Counted from the first letter of the stretch, positions 52,300 through 62,261 are shown. The stretch is 64,000 nucleotides of DNA from CAVYUC01 sp963771595 (GCA_963771595.1 CAVYUC010000038.1:127465-191464); one strand, 5' to 3'. Notes: generated by a model not told the origin, from the sequence alone. Numbers and translations are program-made.

Positions 52300-53019
52300 A
52301 TGAACCGCTTGAAGGATGACCACCGATTTAATTATGCATTACTAATTGTTTTCGCTGTTTCCATGGGATTTCTGGAAGCAATTGTTGTTGTTTACGTGCG
52401 GGAATTATATTATCCCAATGGTTTTGAATTTCCATTAAAAGCGCTGCCGCCAAAAATTATTGTGATAGAATTAATTCGTGAACTTGCTACCATGTTTATG
52501 CTTGGTTCTGTGGCGTGGCTGACCGGAAAAACATTTATCCGCAGACTTTCAGCATTTATTTTTATGTTCGGAATTTGGGATATCATCTATTATATCGCTT
52601 TGAAAATTTTCCTGGACTGGCCGGAATCATTGTTTACCTGGGACATATTATTTCTAATTCCAATAACGTGGACGAGCCCGGTACTTGCTCCGGTGCTTTG
52701 TTCGGCTGTGATGATTTTTATGGCTGTTTTTCTGGAACATTTTCGCAGCAGAGGTAAACTTCAGAAAATCAAGCTGATTGAATTGCTGTTAATATATACT
52801 GGCGCAGGAGTAATATTATATACATTCGTTTACGATTTTGGAAAAATTATTTTGAAGGGAAATTTTCTTGGCGATTTTCTGACACTTCCTGAAAATCCGG
52901 GGTTTTTGGATATCCTGACAAGTTATGTTCCTGATAATTATCAGTGGTTTATTTTTTCAGTTGGATTACTACTTATCATTTTTGGAATCGGATTAATAAT
53001 TAAAAGGGCTTCCAGATAA
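52300..53019 (+). CDS. Multi-spanning membrane protein of unknown function
   Basis: The 239-residue protein has about seven hydrophobic segments (ALLIVFAVSMGFLEAIVVVY, MFMLGSVAWLTGK, AFIFMFGIWDIIYYIALKIF, LAPVLCSAVMIFMAVFLEHF, LLLIYTGAGVILYTFVYDFG, FSVGLLLIIFGIGLII). The conserved-looking FGIWDIIYYIALK helix suggests a buried functional core. I do not recognise a family with certainty. It is the only plus-strand gene among the glycan genes and is followed by a good terminator. Confidence 0.8.
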   Translation: MNRLKDDHRFNYALLIVFAVSMGFLEAIVVVYVRELYYPNGFEFPLKALPPKIIVIELIRELATMFMLGSVAWLTGKTFIRRLSAFIFMFGIWDIIYYIALKIFLDWPESLFTWDILFLIPITWTSPVLAPVLCSAVMIFMAVFLEHFRSRGKLQKIKLIELLLIYTGAGVILYTFVYDFGKIILKGNFLGDFLTLPENPGFLDILTSYVPDNYQWFIFSVGLLLIIFGIGLIIKRASR

Positions 53020-53046
53020 TTCAGTTATTCGTTAACAAAAAAAACT

Positions 53047-53080
53047 AAACGGCTTCACATCAATTATGTAAAGGCCGTTT
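53047..53080. terminator. Bidirectional terminator
   Basis: AAACGGC / GCCGTTT with additional pairing TTCACAT / ATGTAAA forms a stem between the convergent membrane-protein and GH5 genes. T-runs occur on both sides. Confidence 0.88.
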
Positions 53081-53148
53081 TATTCAACTCTAAATTAACA
53101 ATAAAAATACTAAAAATCAAGTTGTTGTACATTTGTAAACAGCATGTT

Positions 53149-54402
53149 TCAAGGTGTCATTCCCATTGCTTTTATGTAACCTTCGTTGATTTCTGTATTT
53201 TCAAATTTCATATTATCGATAAACTGCAGCATTGCTTTTTTGGCAATTTCCTGGTTGGGCCGCACTTTTCTGATTTCATCGAAACCGGTTCTCGGCGCCT
53301 TTGCAAATTCAAGCACAACATCCCAGTTTTCAGGTGTCGGAATCGTTCGCATGCAACTTGAACGCCGCATTTTTTTGTAGGGCCAGTAAGTCCAGCCGAT
53401 GTTGTTTTTGTTCATCAACCTTGTCCAGGCACCAATCCACTGGTCGTTATTTTCGCCCGTTTCTCCCATGTACAGCGGAAGATTGACTGAATCGCGGAAA
53501 TCCACGTAATCCTGAATATTGGCCTGCAACGTGTCGCACCAGTAACGATGGCAGGTGTACATGATGTTGTCGTCGAATTTTGAATCGGTAAAAACCCTGA
53601 AATTGCTGTTCCATTGCGCTCCTCCCAAAAGTACAATGTGGTTTTTATCCACTTCGCGAATGGCGGAGACGGCCTTTTTATACAGCGGTTCCAGCTGCGG
53701 ATTAAGTATTTCATATTCATCTTCGAAATATGTGGCAATGGGTTCATTTAGCAAATCATAACCTAGAATAACCGGTTCGTTACTGTACCGTTCCGCAATA
53801 TTCTTCCAGATTTCAATAAACTGCTGCTGGCTTTCTTCGCTCACCATCAGCCACGGATAACCATAACTGTCGTCAATGTTGTCGCCGGTTTGTCCGCCCG
53901 GTGCATCGTGCATATCCAGAATTACATACAAATTTGCCTTGCGGCACCAGTTTACGAGACTATCGATACGTGCGAAACCATCCTGTTTGGAAGATAATCC
54001 CATAAAATCTTCATCAGTAAAAAGTTTATAATGAAACGGCAAGCGAATGGTATTCATTCCCGTTGATTTTATGTACTGAATATCTTTTTCAGTAATGTAA
54101 TTGTCCTTAAAAAGCTGCCAGAATTGATGGGTAAAATCGGGACCAACTATCTCTTTAAACGCCTGGTCGATTAAACGGGCAGAACTGGTGCGGCCAAATC
54201 CAAACATATAACCTTCGGGATTTAGCCAGTTACCCAGATTAATTCCCTGAATGAAAAGCTTTTCGCCATCGGGAGTAAAAAGATCAGGGCCGGAAATGGT
54301 AATAAATTCAGGCTTAGATTCCTGAACTTTTTCAGTTTTTTGAGAACAGGAACTCAAAAGAACGACACATAAAAGGAGTAAAAACAAGATTTTGTTTTTC
54401 AT
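53149..54402 (-). CDS. Glycoside hydrolase family 5 (cellulase-like) lipoprotein
   Basis: The 417-residue protein has a lipoprotein signal (LLSSCSQK) and a GH5 barrel: LFIQGINLGNWLNPEGYMFG, MNTIRLPFHYKLF, VILDMHDAPGG, ILGYDLLNEPIATYF with the acid/base Glu, IMYTCHRYW, and LYMGETGENNDQW with the nucleophile Glu. It should act as an endo- or exo-beta-glucanase-type enzyme at the outer membrane. Both catalytic residues are present. Gap to the GH97 gene is 109 bases in the same direction. Confidence 0.93.
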   Translation of the reverse strand: MKNKILFLLLLCVVLLSSCSQKTEKVQESKPEFITISGPDLFTPDGEKLFIQGINLGNWLNPEGYMFGFGRTSSARLIDQAFKEIVGPDFTHQFWQLFKDNYITEKDIQYIKSTGMNTIRLPFHYKLFTDEDFMGLSSKQDGFARIDSLVNWCRKANLYVILDMHDAPGGQTGDNIDDSYGYPWLMVSEESQQQFIEIWKNIAERYSNEPVILGYDLLNEPIATYFEDEYEILNPQLEPLYKKAVSAIREVDKNHIVLLGGAQWNSNFRVFTDSKFDDNIMYTCHRYWCDTLQANIQDYVDFRDSVNLPLYMGETGENNDQWIGAWTRLMNKNNIGWTYWPYKKMRRSSCMRTIPTPENWDVVLEFAKAPRTGFDEIRKVRPNQEIAKKAMLQFIDNMKFENTEINEGYIKAMGMTP

Positions 54403-54511
54403 GATTTAAAATTTGATAGTTGAAAATTGAATGCGCAAAATAGTAAAAAACTACCTGTTGAAAAATAATTTTACACTGGAACAAATGGAATGTACTACCT
54501 GAATTTTTGCA

Positions 54512-56422
54512 TCAAAATATTACAAACCCACCATTCGGCTTTAACGAAACAGATAACCCAGAGTTGCTTCCGGTATTGGATACAACCAAATCATCGCGGT
54601 TTTCGCCATCGGATATGCAAGTTGCATTTGTCAATCCTTCCGGGAGGGTTAGCTGAACATCCTGCACCTCATTTTTACCGTTGATACCTGCAATAAACCA
54701 ATCTTCACCTTTTCGGCGGGCAACAATAAAAAGTTCGCCCGGGATAGCTTTAATTACTTTTGATTCATCCCATGCTGCGGGAACTTTTTTAAGGAATTCA
54801 ATTGACTGTGGTGGAAGAGAATGGTAGCTTTCCGGTGTATCAGCCATATGAATGATTCCGGATTCGTAAACTATAGTAAGGGCAAGTTCGTGAGCCGAAG
54901 TAGTTTTATGCGGATACCGGTTATCGGAAAAAGTTGCAGGCGTAAAATCCACAGGGCCGGCAGTTCCTCGCAGCACTGCCGCCAGTGTATTGTATGAAGC
55001 GGTAATATCGGGATATGTTTTCGAGAAACGGTAACATTCCGCACCACGCACTGCTTCCATTGTCAGGAGGTTCGGATAGGTTCGTGTCCAGCCACGCGGC
55101 AGTGTACATCCGTGAAAATCCACAAGCAACCTGTGCTTTGCAGCATCTTCGAGTATTTTTCTGTAAAGTTCAATTCCAAATTGTTTGTCGGTGGCAAAAA
55201 AGTCAACTTTAATTCCTTTAATCCCCCACTCTTCCAGCCGTGACATTTCTTTTTCGCGTGTATCGTCATTAAACAGCACAAATTCTTCATTTTGTGCCGA
55301 ACTGTCGCGTCGCCCGCCCGAATTATACCAAAGCAGCAAACCAACATTTTTTTTATTTGCATAGTCAACAACATCTTCAATATTTCCATCGCGCATATGT
55401 TCCCATCCTGCATCAACCAGCGAATATTCCCAGCCCATTTCGGCCGACAAATCAACAAAGCGCTTTAGCTCCTTTACTGTTCTGCCTCCGGTTGAAGACC
55501 ACCATTCCCATGATGCCCGGCCGGTTTTTATCCATGAAGTATCTTCAATTTTTGAAGGCTCAGCTAAATGATACACCATTTGTGACTCAACAATCCCGTT
55601 CAGTGAATCGCTGATTAAAATGAAACGCCACGGCATTTCCCAGGGCAACAAAGAAGAAGGGTTTGCACTGCCGTCGCCCAAACGTTCATTCTGCTCCGGT
55701 AACGAAACCGAATACAAACCGTTTGTACAATCTTGTTTCAGATGAGTACCGCAGTAATTTTCATCGAGAGCGGATTCAGAAATGTAAATCCATTTTTCTT
55801 CGGAATGAAAAAGCAGTGGATAAGTCCATCCTACTTCATTGGGTGATGCAGTTCCTGACTTTACTGCCACATAGTTTTCTTCGTATCCCGGATTTCCCCA
55901 CGGTGTTGCAAACTGATACGGCGACATCCAGCCATCAATTTCGGCCGGCACTGCAAAACCCGTATTTTCTGAAATTACTGTCACTTTTTCATCAGATTTC
56001 CCGGGAAACCGGTACCGAAAAGTCATTCCTTCATCAAATAACCGAAATACGATTTCCAGTTCCTGACCCGTTTCATTTTCAAAAGTAACAGTGGCTTCAT
56101 TGGCCTTATACGATAAATTGCTTTGCTTGCCCGAAATCATTTGATAATCTTCACTAACCTGTTGCGGTTCCGAAACATGTTTCAATTGAAGATGATTTGT
56201 AAAATCTGCATTTTCGCGTGTTAATCCCAGCGGAGATTTCAAAACAACCGTATTTTCTTCGCCATTTTCGATTGAATTAATCTGGTAGAAAACCTGTTTT
56301 TCGTCATTGGCAGTTACCACTACTTTCAGGTTTCCGGAAGGAGATTCCAGTGAAAGAAATTCGCTTTTTGAATTACACGAACTGAAGAATACAACAATAA
56401 GCATTAAAAAAATATACTTCAT
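54512..56422 (-). CDS. Glycoside hydrolase family 97 lipoprotein
   Basis: The 636-residue protein has a lipobox (FFSSCNSK), an N-terminal beta-sandwich (SLESPSGNLKVVVTANDEKQ), a catalytic barrel and a C-terminal beta domain. GH97 markers are ASWEWWSSTGGRTV, GWEYSLVDAGWEHM, GIKGIKVDFF, LLVDFHGCTLPRGWTRTYPN and MEAVRGAECY. The family contains alpha-glucosidases and alpha-galactosidases. The Asp-containing VDFHG in place of a HE-containing segment suggests the retaining, galactosidase-like branch (inference from recalled family patterns). A calcium ion is expected in the active site. Confidence 0.9.
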   Translation of the reverse strand: MKYIFLMLIVVFFSSCNSKSEFLSLESPSGNLKVVVTANDEKQVFYQINSIENGEENTVVLKSPLGLTRENADFTNHLQLKHVSEPQQVSEDYQMISGKQSNLSYKANEATVTFENETGQELEIVFRLFDEGMTFRYRFPGKSDEKVTVISENTGFAVPAEIDGWMSPYQFATPWGNPGYEENYVAVKSGTASPNEVGWTYPLLFHSEEKWIYISESALDENYCGTHLKQDCTNGLYSVSLPEQNERLGDGSANPSSLLPWEMPWRFILISDSLNGIVESQMVYHLAEPSKIEDTSWIKTGRASWEWWSSTGGRTVKELKRFVDLSAEMGWEYSLVDAGWEHMRDGNIEDVVDYANKKNVGLLLWYNSGGRRDSSAQNEEFVLFNDDTREKEMSRLEEWGIKGIKVDFFATDKQFGIELYRKILEDAAKHRLLVDFHGCTLPRGWTRTYPNLLTMEAVRGAECYRFSKTYPDITASYNTLAAVLRGTAGPVDFTPATFSDNRYPHKTTSAHELALTIVYESGIIHMADTPESYHSLPPQSIEFLKKVPAAWDESKVIKAIPGELFIVARRKGEDWFIAGINGKNEVQDVQLTLPEGLTNATCISDGENRDDLVVSNTGSNSGLSVSLKPNGGFVIF

Positions 56423-56463
56423 CTTTATTTGGTTTTTAAAACAACAATATTATATAAAAAATT

Positions 56464-57013
56464 GAAATTTGTTGAACCCGTTCCGGGTTCCGGATTGTAC
56501 TTCACCTTAGCCCCGCATTTCATACGGGGTTATTCCAATTTAATCCTTTCAGGATTGTTTTACTTCCTGATTCTGTTATTTGTTATTCGATATTTTTTAT
56601 TTCTTTTAATCTCCAATTGATTGTGCTGATTTTCGCAGAAATTATAAAATCTGCATGTACTTCCAATATCGAAATTCTGCAATCGACATTCGATATTCGA
56701 CATTCATTACTTGAATATCGATTAAAAACAATTTTATCTGCGCAAAATCTGAACTTCCTGTATTTGTAAATAATGAAATATGTTGAACCCTTTCGGTTCC
56801 GGATTGTACTTCGCCCTTAGCCCCGCATTTCATACGGGATTATTCCAATTTAATTCTTTCAGGAATTTTTTACTTCCTGATTTCATCATCCCTTATAATC
56901 TCCAGCTGATTGCACTGATTTTCGCAGAAATTATAAAATCTGTGTGAATCTGCGAAATCGAAATTCTGCAATCGTAATTCGACATTCTACATTCTTTTCC
57001 TGAAATTCTGTTA
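56464..57013. repeat. Duplicated intergenic repeat (two copies, about 310-base offset)
   Basis: Two similar blocks begin at about 56464 and 56774. Shared segments are TTCCGGATTGTACTTC, TTAGCCCCGCATTTCATACG, TTATTCCAATTTAAT, TTTTACTTCCTGATT, CTGATTTTCGCAGAAATTAT and AATCGAAATTCTGCAATCG. The spacing drifts from 310 to about 290 bases, so small deletions have occurred. No protein is likely; short open frames within both copies are a known annotation trap. The element fills most of the 665-base gap between the sulfatase and GH97 genes. Confidence 0.85.
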
Positions 57014-57087
57014 TTCCCTGTCAGGCCAGACAGACGGGCTTATTCGATATTTCTTATTTATTCTTGATCACCTGCGGATGGCACGGT

Positions 57088-58509
57088 TTATTCCGACAGA
57101 TGGCCAATTTCTCTGCGGTTACTTCCCGGTGCACCAGTTAAATCATCGCCTAAATCATTTCGGGCTTCATCAGCAATTTTTTCAAGTTTTTTCACAATTT
57201 CAGGATAAAACTTCATCACATTGTACCGTTCGCCCGGGTCTCGGCGCAAATCATACAAACCCGCCTCTACCTGCGAATTTTCATTTACTTTCCCCGGCAT
57301 TCCATCTTTCCCAGGCTCAAATCCCTCATAAGTTCTTCCCGGATGCGGAAATACCAATTTCCATTGCCCGTCCTGAACTGCTTCAAGATTATTGTTTCGA
57401 TAATAGTAATAGAATGATTTCCGGGGAGAATCGGTCGTTTCCCCTTTCAATAAAGGATATAAGCTGAAACCATCGATTTGATTTTGTGGTAGCGGCGCCT
57501 CAGCAATATCAGCAAGAGTAGGTAAAATATCGATTCCTGAAATCAGGTTATTATTTACTGTTCCGGGAGAAATTACACCTTTCCACAACATCAGGCACGG
57601 AACCCGCTGCCCGCCTTCGAAAGAAGTTCCCTTTCCCTCGCGCAGTCCACCTGTGCTACCGGCATGATTTCCGTAGTTAATCCACGGTCCGTTATCCGAA
57701 GTGAAAATAACCAGTGTGTTTTCATCGAGTTTCAGTTCTTCAAGCGTCTTCAAAACCTGTCCGACGCTCCAGTCGATTTCCTCCATCACATCGCCGTACA
57801 AACCTTGTTTCGATTTTCCTTTAAATTTATTGGAAACAAACAGCGGCACATGTGCCATTGGATGCGCCAGGTAAACAAAAAACGGGTTGTTTTTATTTTT
57901 TTTGATGAACGAAACGGCCCGTTCAGTAAACTCAGTGGTGAATTTCGACTGGTCAGGTCCTTTTTCTATTACTTCATCTCCTTCAATCAATGGCAACGGT
58001 GGATAATAATTTTTATTGGTTGGATGATTAGGCCACATATCGTTAGAGTATGGAATTCCAAAATATTCATCGAAACCATGGTGTGGCGGCAAAAACTGTT
58101 TGTGGTGTCCCAAATGCCATTTTCCGAATGCAGCGGTTGCATACCCTTTCTTTTTTAAGACATCGGCAATAGTTTCCTCGTTGTCGCTAATACCAACTTT
58201 TGCAGTATGATCAAGTGCACCGCGAAATCCAACACGATTGGGATAACAACCGGTGAGCAAGCCGGCCCGCGATGCGCTGCAAACTGCCTGCGGAGCGTAA
58301 TAATGTGAAAAGAAAACTCCCTGCGATGCCATTTTATCGAGGTTGGGAGTGGAATAACCAACAGCTCCGGTTAATGCAATATCGCCGTAACCAACATCAT
58401 CAAGATAAATAACAACGAAATTTGTTGGCTTTTTATGCTGTCCGGCTGCTTGCAAAAAAGATGCAGACAGCAAAAATATCAGTACAAATGGGAAAAGTTT
58501 GAATTTCAT
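57088..58509 (-). CDS. Type I sulfatase
   Basis: The 473-residue protein has a signal peptide (ending FLQAAG) and the alkaline-phosphatase-like sulfatase fold. Seen are metal ligands D37/D38 in VIYLDDVGYGD, the formylglycine site C77-S-A-S-R81 in VCSASRAGLLTG (A in place of the usual P), AAFGKWHLGHHKQFLPPHHG and VIFTSDNGPWINYGNH. It removes sulfate esters from glycans once Cys77 is converted to formylglycine by a maturase, which is not in the window. A sulfatase beside GH genes suggests a sulfated, probably algal or host, polysaccharide. Confidence 0.95.
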   Translation of the reverse strand: MKFKLFPFVLIFLLSASFLQAAGQHKKPTNFVVIYLDDVGYGDIALTGAVGYSTPNLDKMASQGVFFSHYYAPQAVCSASRAGLLTGCYPNRVGFRGALDHTAKVGISDNEETIADVLKKKGYATAAFGKWHLGHHKQFLPPHHGFDEYFGIPYSNDMWPNHPTNKNYYPPLPLIEGDEVIEKGPDQSKFTTEFTERAVSFIKKNKNNPFFVYLAHPMAHVPLFVSNKFKGKSKQGLYGDVMEEIDWSVGQVLKTLEELKLDENTLVIFTSDNGPWINYGNHAGSTGGLREGKGTSFEGGQRVPCLMLWKGVISPGTVNNNLISGIDILPTLADIAEAPLPQNQIDGFSLYPLLKGETTDSPRKSFYYYYRNNNLEAVQDGQWKLVFPHPGRTYEGFEPGKDGMPGKVNENSQVEAGLYDLRRDPGERYNVMKFYPEIVKKLEKIADEARNDLGDDLTGAPGSNRREIGHLSE

Positions 58510-58575
58510 TTTTAACTTTTGGATTTGATAATTTGGTTAAAAATAAAAAATTATCCTGCACCGCATGCAAAAAGT

Positions 58576-58962
58576 TCAAATATTGGATAACAGGTAAATG
58601 ATTAAAATAATGCCGCCGATTATTATTATAAGCGTTATCAGAAGCGACAGCTTTGTGGAGGAAACAAAGTTGCCGTCCTGCAATTGCCGGTAATTTTTTC
58701 TATATTGCAAAAAAGACAAAACTGCTATCACCACGCCAATGGCAACCATTGTAACCCCTATAATTGCAGAATACCCCTTTGTTGAAATATCAGTGTTTTC
58801 TAACAGTATTGACAGTTGTTTTAGAAATAAGGTAAACTTTACTATTACGAAACCAAAACCCATAAATGCAATACTTGTGCGAATCCAGGCAAGAAAAGTT
58901 CTTTCATTGGCAAGGTGCTCTCTTGATTTTGGAAATGAGTTTTTATCTTTAGTTTCCGTCAT
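58576..58962 (-). CDS. YidH/DUF202 membrane protein
   Basis: The 128-residue protein has the DUF202 pattern ERTFLAWIRTSIAFMGFGFV followed by three membrane spans in total. A Leu-rich last span ends the protein. Members are widespread small inner-membrane proteins with no assigned activity. It lies between the sulfatase and the DUF1593 gene with no evident link to them. Confidence 0.88.
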   Translation of the reverse strand: MTETKDKNSFPKSREHLANERTFLAWIRTSIAFMGFGFVIVKFTLFLKQLSILLENTDISTKGYSAIIGVTMVAIGVVIAVLSFLQYRKNYRQLQDGNFVSSTKLSLLITLIIIIGGIILIIYLLSNI

Positions 58963-59035
58963 TACATTCTTTATTAATTTTCTTCCAGCATCAAATGAAC
59001 CATTTATATTTCACAGGAAATGAAGGTCCCGTACT

Positions 59036-60052
59036 TTAATCTTTATAAACTTTTTCCAGCTTTTTTAGCAATGCTTTATACATCTCAGGCCGTTCTTTTT
59101 CCAGTGTGCTTTTATTCCAGGCGTACATTTGCTTTAGGTTGCCCCAGGTTTTACAGGGATCAGAATAGTTCCACTCTACAGGGCCATTGTCATCGGTATA
59201 GTAGTTTGGACGTTTTTCAGGAAAGGGCTTTTTGAACTTTCCCGCCCAACTGCTTTTTGCGGGGTCATCCGGATTATGTGTCGGATCGATAACATACAAT
59301 ACAGATGGTGTATCGCCCACCCTGAAATATTGTGCCCATTCCTGGTTTTTGGTTACTTCTTTCAGGTGGTTTCCCATTGCCCCAAATTCCGAAAGTTTGT
59401 TAAACATCTCTTTTGGTCCGTTTCCCGAAAACATTCCGTTGTAGGTCCAGTTGATTTCAAGCCACCACATGTTGTTCAACCGCGGGTCGTTGTATATTTC
59501 GTTTCTGCCGGGACCATTCCAGTTGGGCTCCTTACAGTTTTCTCCGGCGACTTCATCTTCAGGGCCATATTTCAGTCCTGTTCCAATGGTGATTAAACGA
59601 ATATGATCAGTAATCTCAGGATATTTACTTATTGCTTTGCCAAAGTTTTTCATGTTTCCCCAAACCAGCACATATAATGGTTCCGGTGCATTCAATGCTG
59701 CACTTTTTAACCGCAGGATTGCATCTTCATCATTTTCAGCCAGCAGGTTGCGGATATTTTCAGGTTGCGGATATCCCTGTTTTTGAAAATCGTACTTTGA
59801 ATAATCTTCAGCATACGCATCGATGGCCATATTCGCGGCTTCCAAACCCTGTGCATTCCAGCGATCGGTTACAATACCTCCGATATCGAGTTCGTTGGCA
59901 TACCAAAGCAAATGCACCAGCGACTGCCGGTCGTCCGGATCGCCCTTGTCGATGTTGATGTCTGTAAATACAAATACGCGGGGATGATTTTCCCGGCTAT
60001 AGGAAGAAAAAGATACAAACAATAAAATGGCAAGCAAAAGAGATTGGTTCAT
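59036..60052 (-). CDS. DUF1593 nucleoside-hydrolase-like secreted protein
   Basis: The 338-residue protein has a signal peptide (MNQSLLLAILLFVSFSSYS) and RVFVFTDINIDKGDPDDRQS, LYVLVWGNMKNFGKAISKYP, IRLITIGTGLKYGPEDE and a late TPSVLYVIDPTHNPDDPAKS. The DxNxDxxDPDD block resembles the calcium-binding DxDxxxDD start of inosine/uridine nucleoside hydrolases, and PF07632 (DUF1593) members are known as cellulose- or glycan-binding hydrolase-like proteins. Substrate unknown; placement among GH genes suggests an N- or O-glycoside substrate. Confidence 0.88.
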   Translation of the reverse strand: MNQSLLLAILLFVSFSSYSRENHPRVFVFTDINIDKGDPDDRQSLVHLLWYANELDIGGIVTDRWNAQGLEAANMAIDAYAEDYSKYDFQKQGYPQPENIRNLLAENDEDAILRLKSAALNAPEPLYVLVWGNMKNFGKAISKYPEITDHIRLITIGTGLKYGPEDEVAGENCKEPNWNGPGRNEIYNDPRLNNMWWLEINWTYNGMFSGNGPKEMFNKLSEFGAMGNHLKEVTKNQEWAQYFRVGDTPSVLYVIDPTHNPDDPAKSSWAGKFKKPFPEKRPNYYTDDNGPVEWNYSDPCKTWGNLKQMYAWNKSTLEKERPEMYKALLKKLEKVYKD

Positions 60053-60151
60053 TCGGATTATTTTGAGTTCAAAAATATCAAATATTGAAGAATAAACAGG
60101 AAGGAAACAGAAGTAGTTGCCTGGGTTTTTAATTAAAAAGTAAAGCCCCCG

Positions 60152-61438
60152 TTACTTCCCGTTAAAAAATTGCAGCAACTGTTCCTGTTTTTCTTCTAAA
60201 TCGAACGCGTTTGAATTCCATGTTTCACCTTTGTCCAAACCAAGCCACTCCCTAAATTCCCTGTACTCGGGATGCTTTTTATTTTTAAGGATATCTTTCA
60301 TGTTTTCGTAGCCGCCAACACCTCCGCAATCTTCGGGTGGACAAGCGCCCTGGCCGGCAAGTAACCGGGGTGATGTTGTTGTTTCAGAAATGATTTTCTC
60401 CAGTGTTATCAGGTGTTCCCAGGAGTCGCCAAAATCATACAGGTAAATAAACTGTTGTTTCTCCGTGCGGAATATTTCAGAGAGACTGATTTCTGCCGCT
60501 TCCAATTGATTTTCACCAAAAGTATCAGCATTTTCTTCTATTTCGGTAATGACAACTTTTGAGTTATATTCTTTTTCTGAAAATTGGAACAGATGGTAAT
60601 TTTCCCAACCAAATACCATCTGAATAATGTAATGAAAATGCAGGAATGAATAATAGGACGGAACAGTTACTTTTCTCCATACAGTTGGATTATTAATGTC
60701 CTGAAGTTGTATCTTAAACTGAAAAGTTTCACTGTTTTTTACTTCATTTTCATTGTATTCCGGCATTCCTTCCGGAAACTCAATACCGGGTTCCCACGGA
60801 TCAATAAATTCATCAAAATCAACATCAACATCGTCATCATCAAAATCATCGTCATCAACAAACGGATCTTCATCCAGCGCATTGACAAAGCCATAGTTGC
60901 CAGTGCCAGCTGTTTTTTCAAGCTGGGCTATAATCTGACCGGCACGCAAATCACTTTCGAGGGGCCCCTTTACATAAAATGGCTGCCCGTTATGGCCACA
61001 TTCAATTTCCATCCATTCAATATCCTCTGTATCTTCTTCAAGTATGTATTGCGATACTGAAAAATCATGGTGTGGCTTAAAACCAAAATCTTCGGCAAAT
61101 TCAATCCCTGCAAAAATAATATTATGGACCAATGTATAATCAGCAGGTTCGATATCCATACTTTCTTTTGTGTGCAAAAGCAGTTCGTTGTATTCCCCGG
61201 GTGAGATATTAAAGAAATAGTGGGAATCTTTTACCCCCAGGCATTTTAAATCGACAAGATAAAGCCCCAGTGTCAGGTTTCCATTGGTGTGTTTCCGTGC
61301 CACTGTAATATTGGCGAGTCCATCTTCCCAACCCACATTTATCCAACATTCATGAATGGGCAGGGTCCTTGCCTTTTGCCTGATGTACTGCACGGGCGAG
61401 AGCATTTGAATTACTTTTGTTTTCTTTTTCTTTGCCAT
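60152..61438 (-). CDS. Plasmid pRiA4b ORF-3-family protein
   Basis: The 428-residue protein has a poorly conserved N-terminal half with an acidic run of Asp (about 195-215; DDDDFDDDDVDVDFDEF-like). The C-terminal pRiA4b ORF-3 domain reads FKIQLQDINNPTVWRKVTVP, FLHFHYIIQMVFGWENYHLF, FIYLYDFGDSWEHLITLEKI and GACPPEDCGGVGGYENM. This family turns up both in mobile elements (IS1096 TnpR-like) and in chromosomes; its function is unknown. The CPPEDCGG motif may bind a metal. It interrupts the run of glycan genes without being related to them. Confidence 0.92.
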   Translation of the reverse strand: MAKKKKTKVIQMLSPVQYIRQKARTLPIHECWINVGWEDGLANITVARKHTNGNLTLGLYLVDLKCLGVKDSHYFFNISPGEYNELLLHTKESMDIEPADYTLVHNIIFAGIEFAEDFGFKPHHDFSVSQYILEEDTEDIEWMEIECGHNGQPFYVKGPLESDLRAGQIIAQLEKTAGTGNYGFVNALDEDPFVDDDDFDDDDVDVDFDEFIDPWEPGIEFPEGMPEYNENEVKNSETFQFKIQLQDINNPTVWRKVTVPSYYSFLHFHYIIQMVFGWENYHLFQFSEKEYNSKVVITEIEENADTFGENQLEAAEISLSEIFRTEKQQFIYLYDFGDSWEHLITLEKIISETTTSPRLLAGQGACPPEDCGGVGGYENMKDILKNKKHPEYREFREWLGLDKGETWNSNAFDLEEKQEQLLQFFNGK

Positions 61439-61555
61439 TTTACCTTCATTTAATCATTTCATTAACCGGTTTAATTCTATGCGAATAAAATTTTTTTCTA
61501 CTAAAAAAACAATACAACCATTCCGTATTTTTCAATCCCCGTGCGGAGGTTATTT

Positions 61556-62212
61556 TTAATATACCCAATTAAAATTTATGAAATCATAATTCATCTGACC
61601 CGTTTCTTCTGTGCGGAGAGTAATTGTCTGAATTCCTTTTTCAAGATGAATCTGCGCTGCTTTACCGATATAATTCCAGTGGTGCCACTGCCGCCATCCC
61701 ACAGAATCTTCTGCCACAAATGTTGACGGGATTAAAATGAAAGCGGATGGATTTCCATCATTGCCCGAAATTGAAATCTTAGCATTTTGATTTGATGTAT
61801 ACATGATTCCCAGCTGATAAGTTCCTGCTTTTTGAACATCGACAGTGTATTTTATCCATTCGCCCGGCTCTGTCCAGCCGACATATAATTGATCTTTTTC
61901 AGGTTTAACAAGATTGTAGGGACTGTTATCGATTGCCGGTGTTCTGAATTTTGTATAGGAAATATCCACACCTTCATTCATCCGAAATTCATTCAGGGAA
62001 GTTCCGTCAGCAGGATTTAACCTGCCGCTGCCGTTGTTTACTGAATCCACATCGTGATAGGCTACTCCTTCCCCACCCGAATCGTACAGTTCACATTGCA
62101 GCTTTCCGGGAATTTGCTGCACATTTCCGTTCCACGGTTTGTTTTGTGAGATTACAGGTAATCCAGCCAAAACCAGGAGAGCCACCAATAAAAGCGACGA
62201 ATAATTCTTCAT
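61556..62212 (-). CDS. Secreted carbohydrate-binding protein (CBM6-like)
   Basis: The 218-residue protein has a signal peptide (ending GLPVISQ) and a single CBM6-type jelly roll: KLQCELYDSGGEGVAYHDVD, VNNGSGRLNPADG, YVGWTEPGEWIKYTVDVQKA, TYQLGIMYTSNQNAKISIS and IQTITLRTEETGQMNYDFIN. The AEDYD-GGEGVAYHD start and W-x-x-PGEW motif are typical of CBM6 modules attached to agarases and related enzymes. No catalytic domain is present, so it is a free binding module. It lies 49 bases after the stop of the GH2 gene. Confidence 0.9.
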   Translation of the reverse strand: MKNYSSLLLVALLVLAGLPVISQNKPWNGNVQQIPGKLQCELYDSGGEGVAYHDVDSVNNGSGRLNPADGTSLNEFRMNEGVDISYTKFRTPAIDNSPYNLVKPEKDQLYVGWTEPGEWIKYTVDVQKAGTYQLGIMYTSNQNAKISISGNDGNPSAFILIPSTFVAEDSVGWRQWHHWNYIGKAAQIHLEKGIQTITLRTEETGQMNYDFINFNWVY

Positions 62213-62261
62213 TATTTTAAGATTTTACCACCAATTTTTTCATTGAATCTTTGATTAAATA

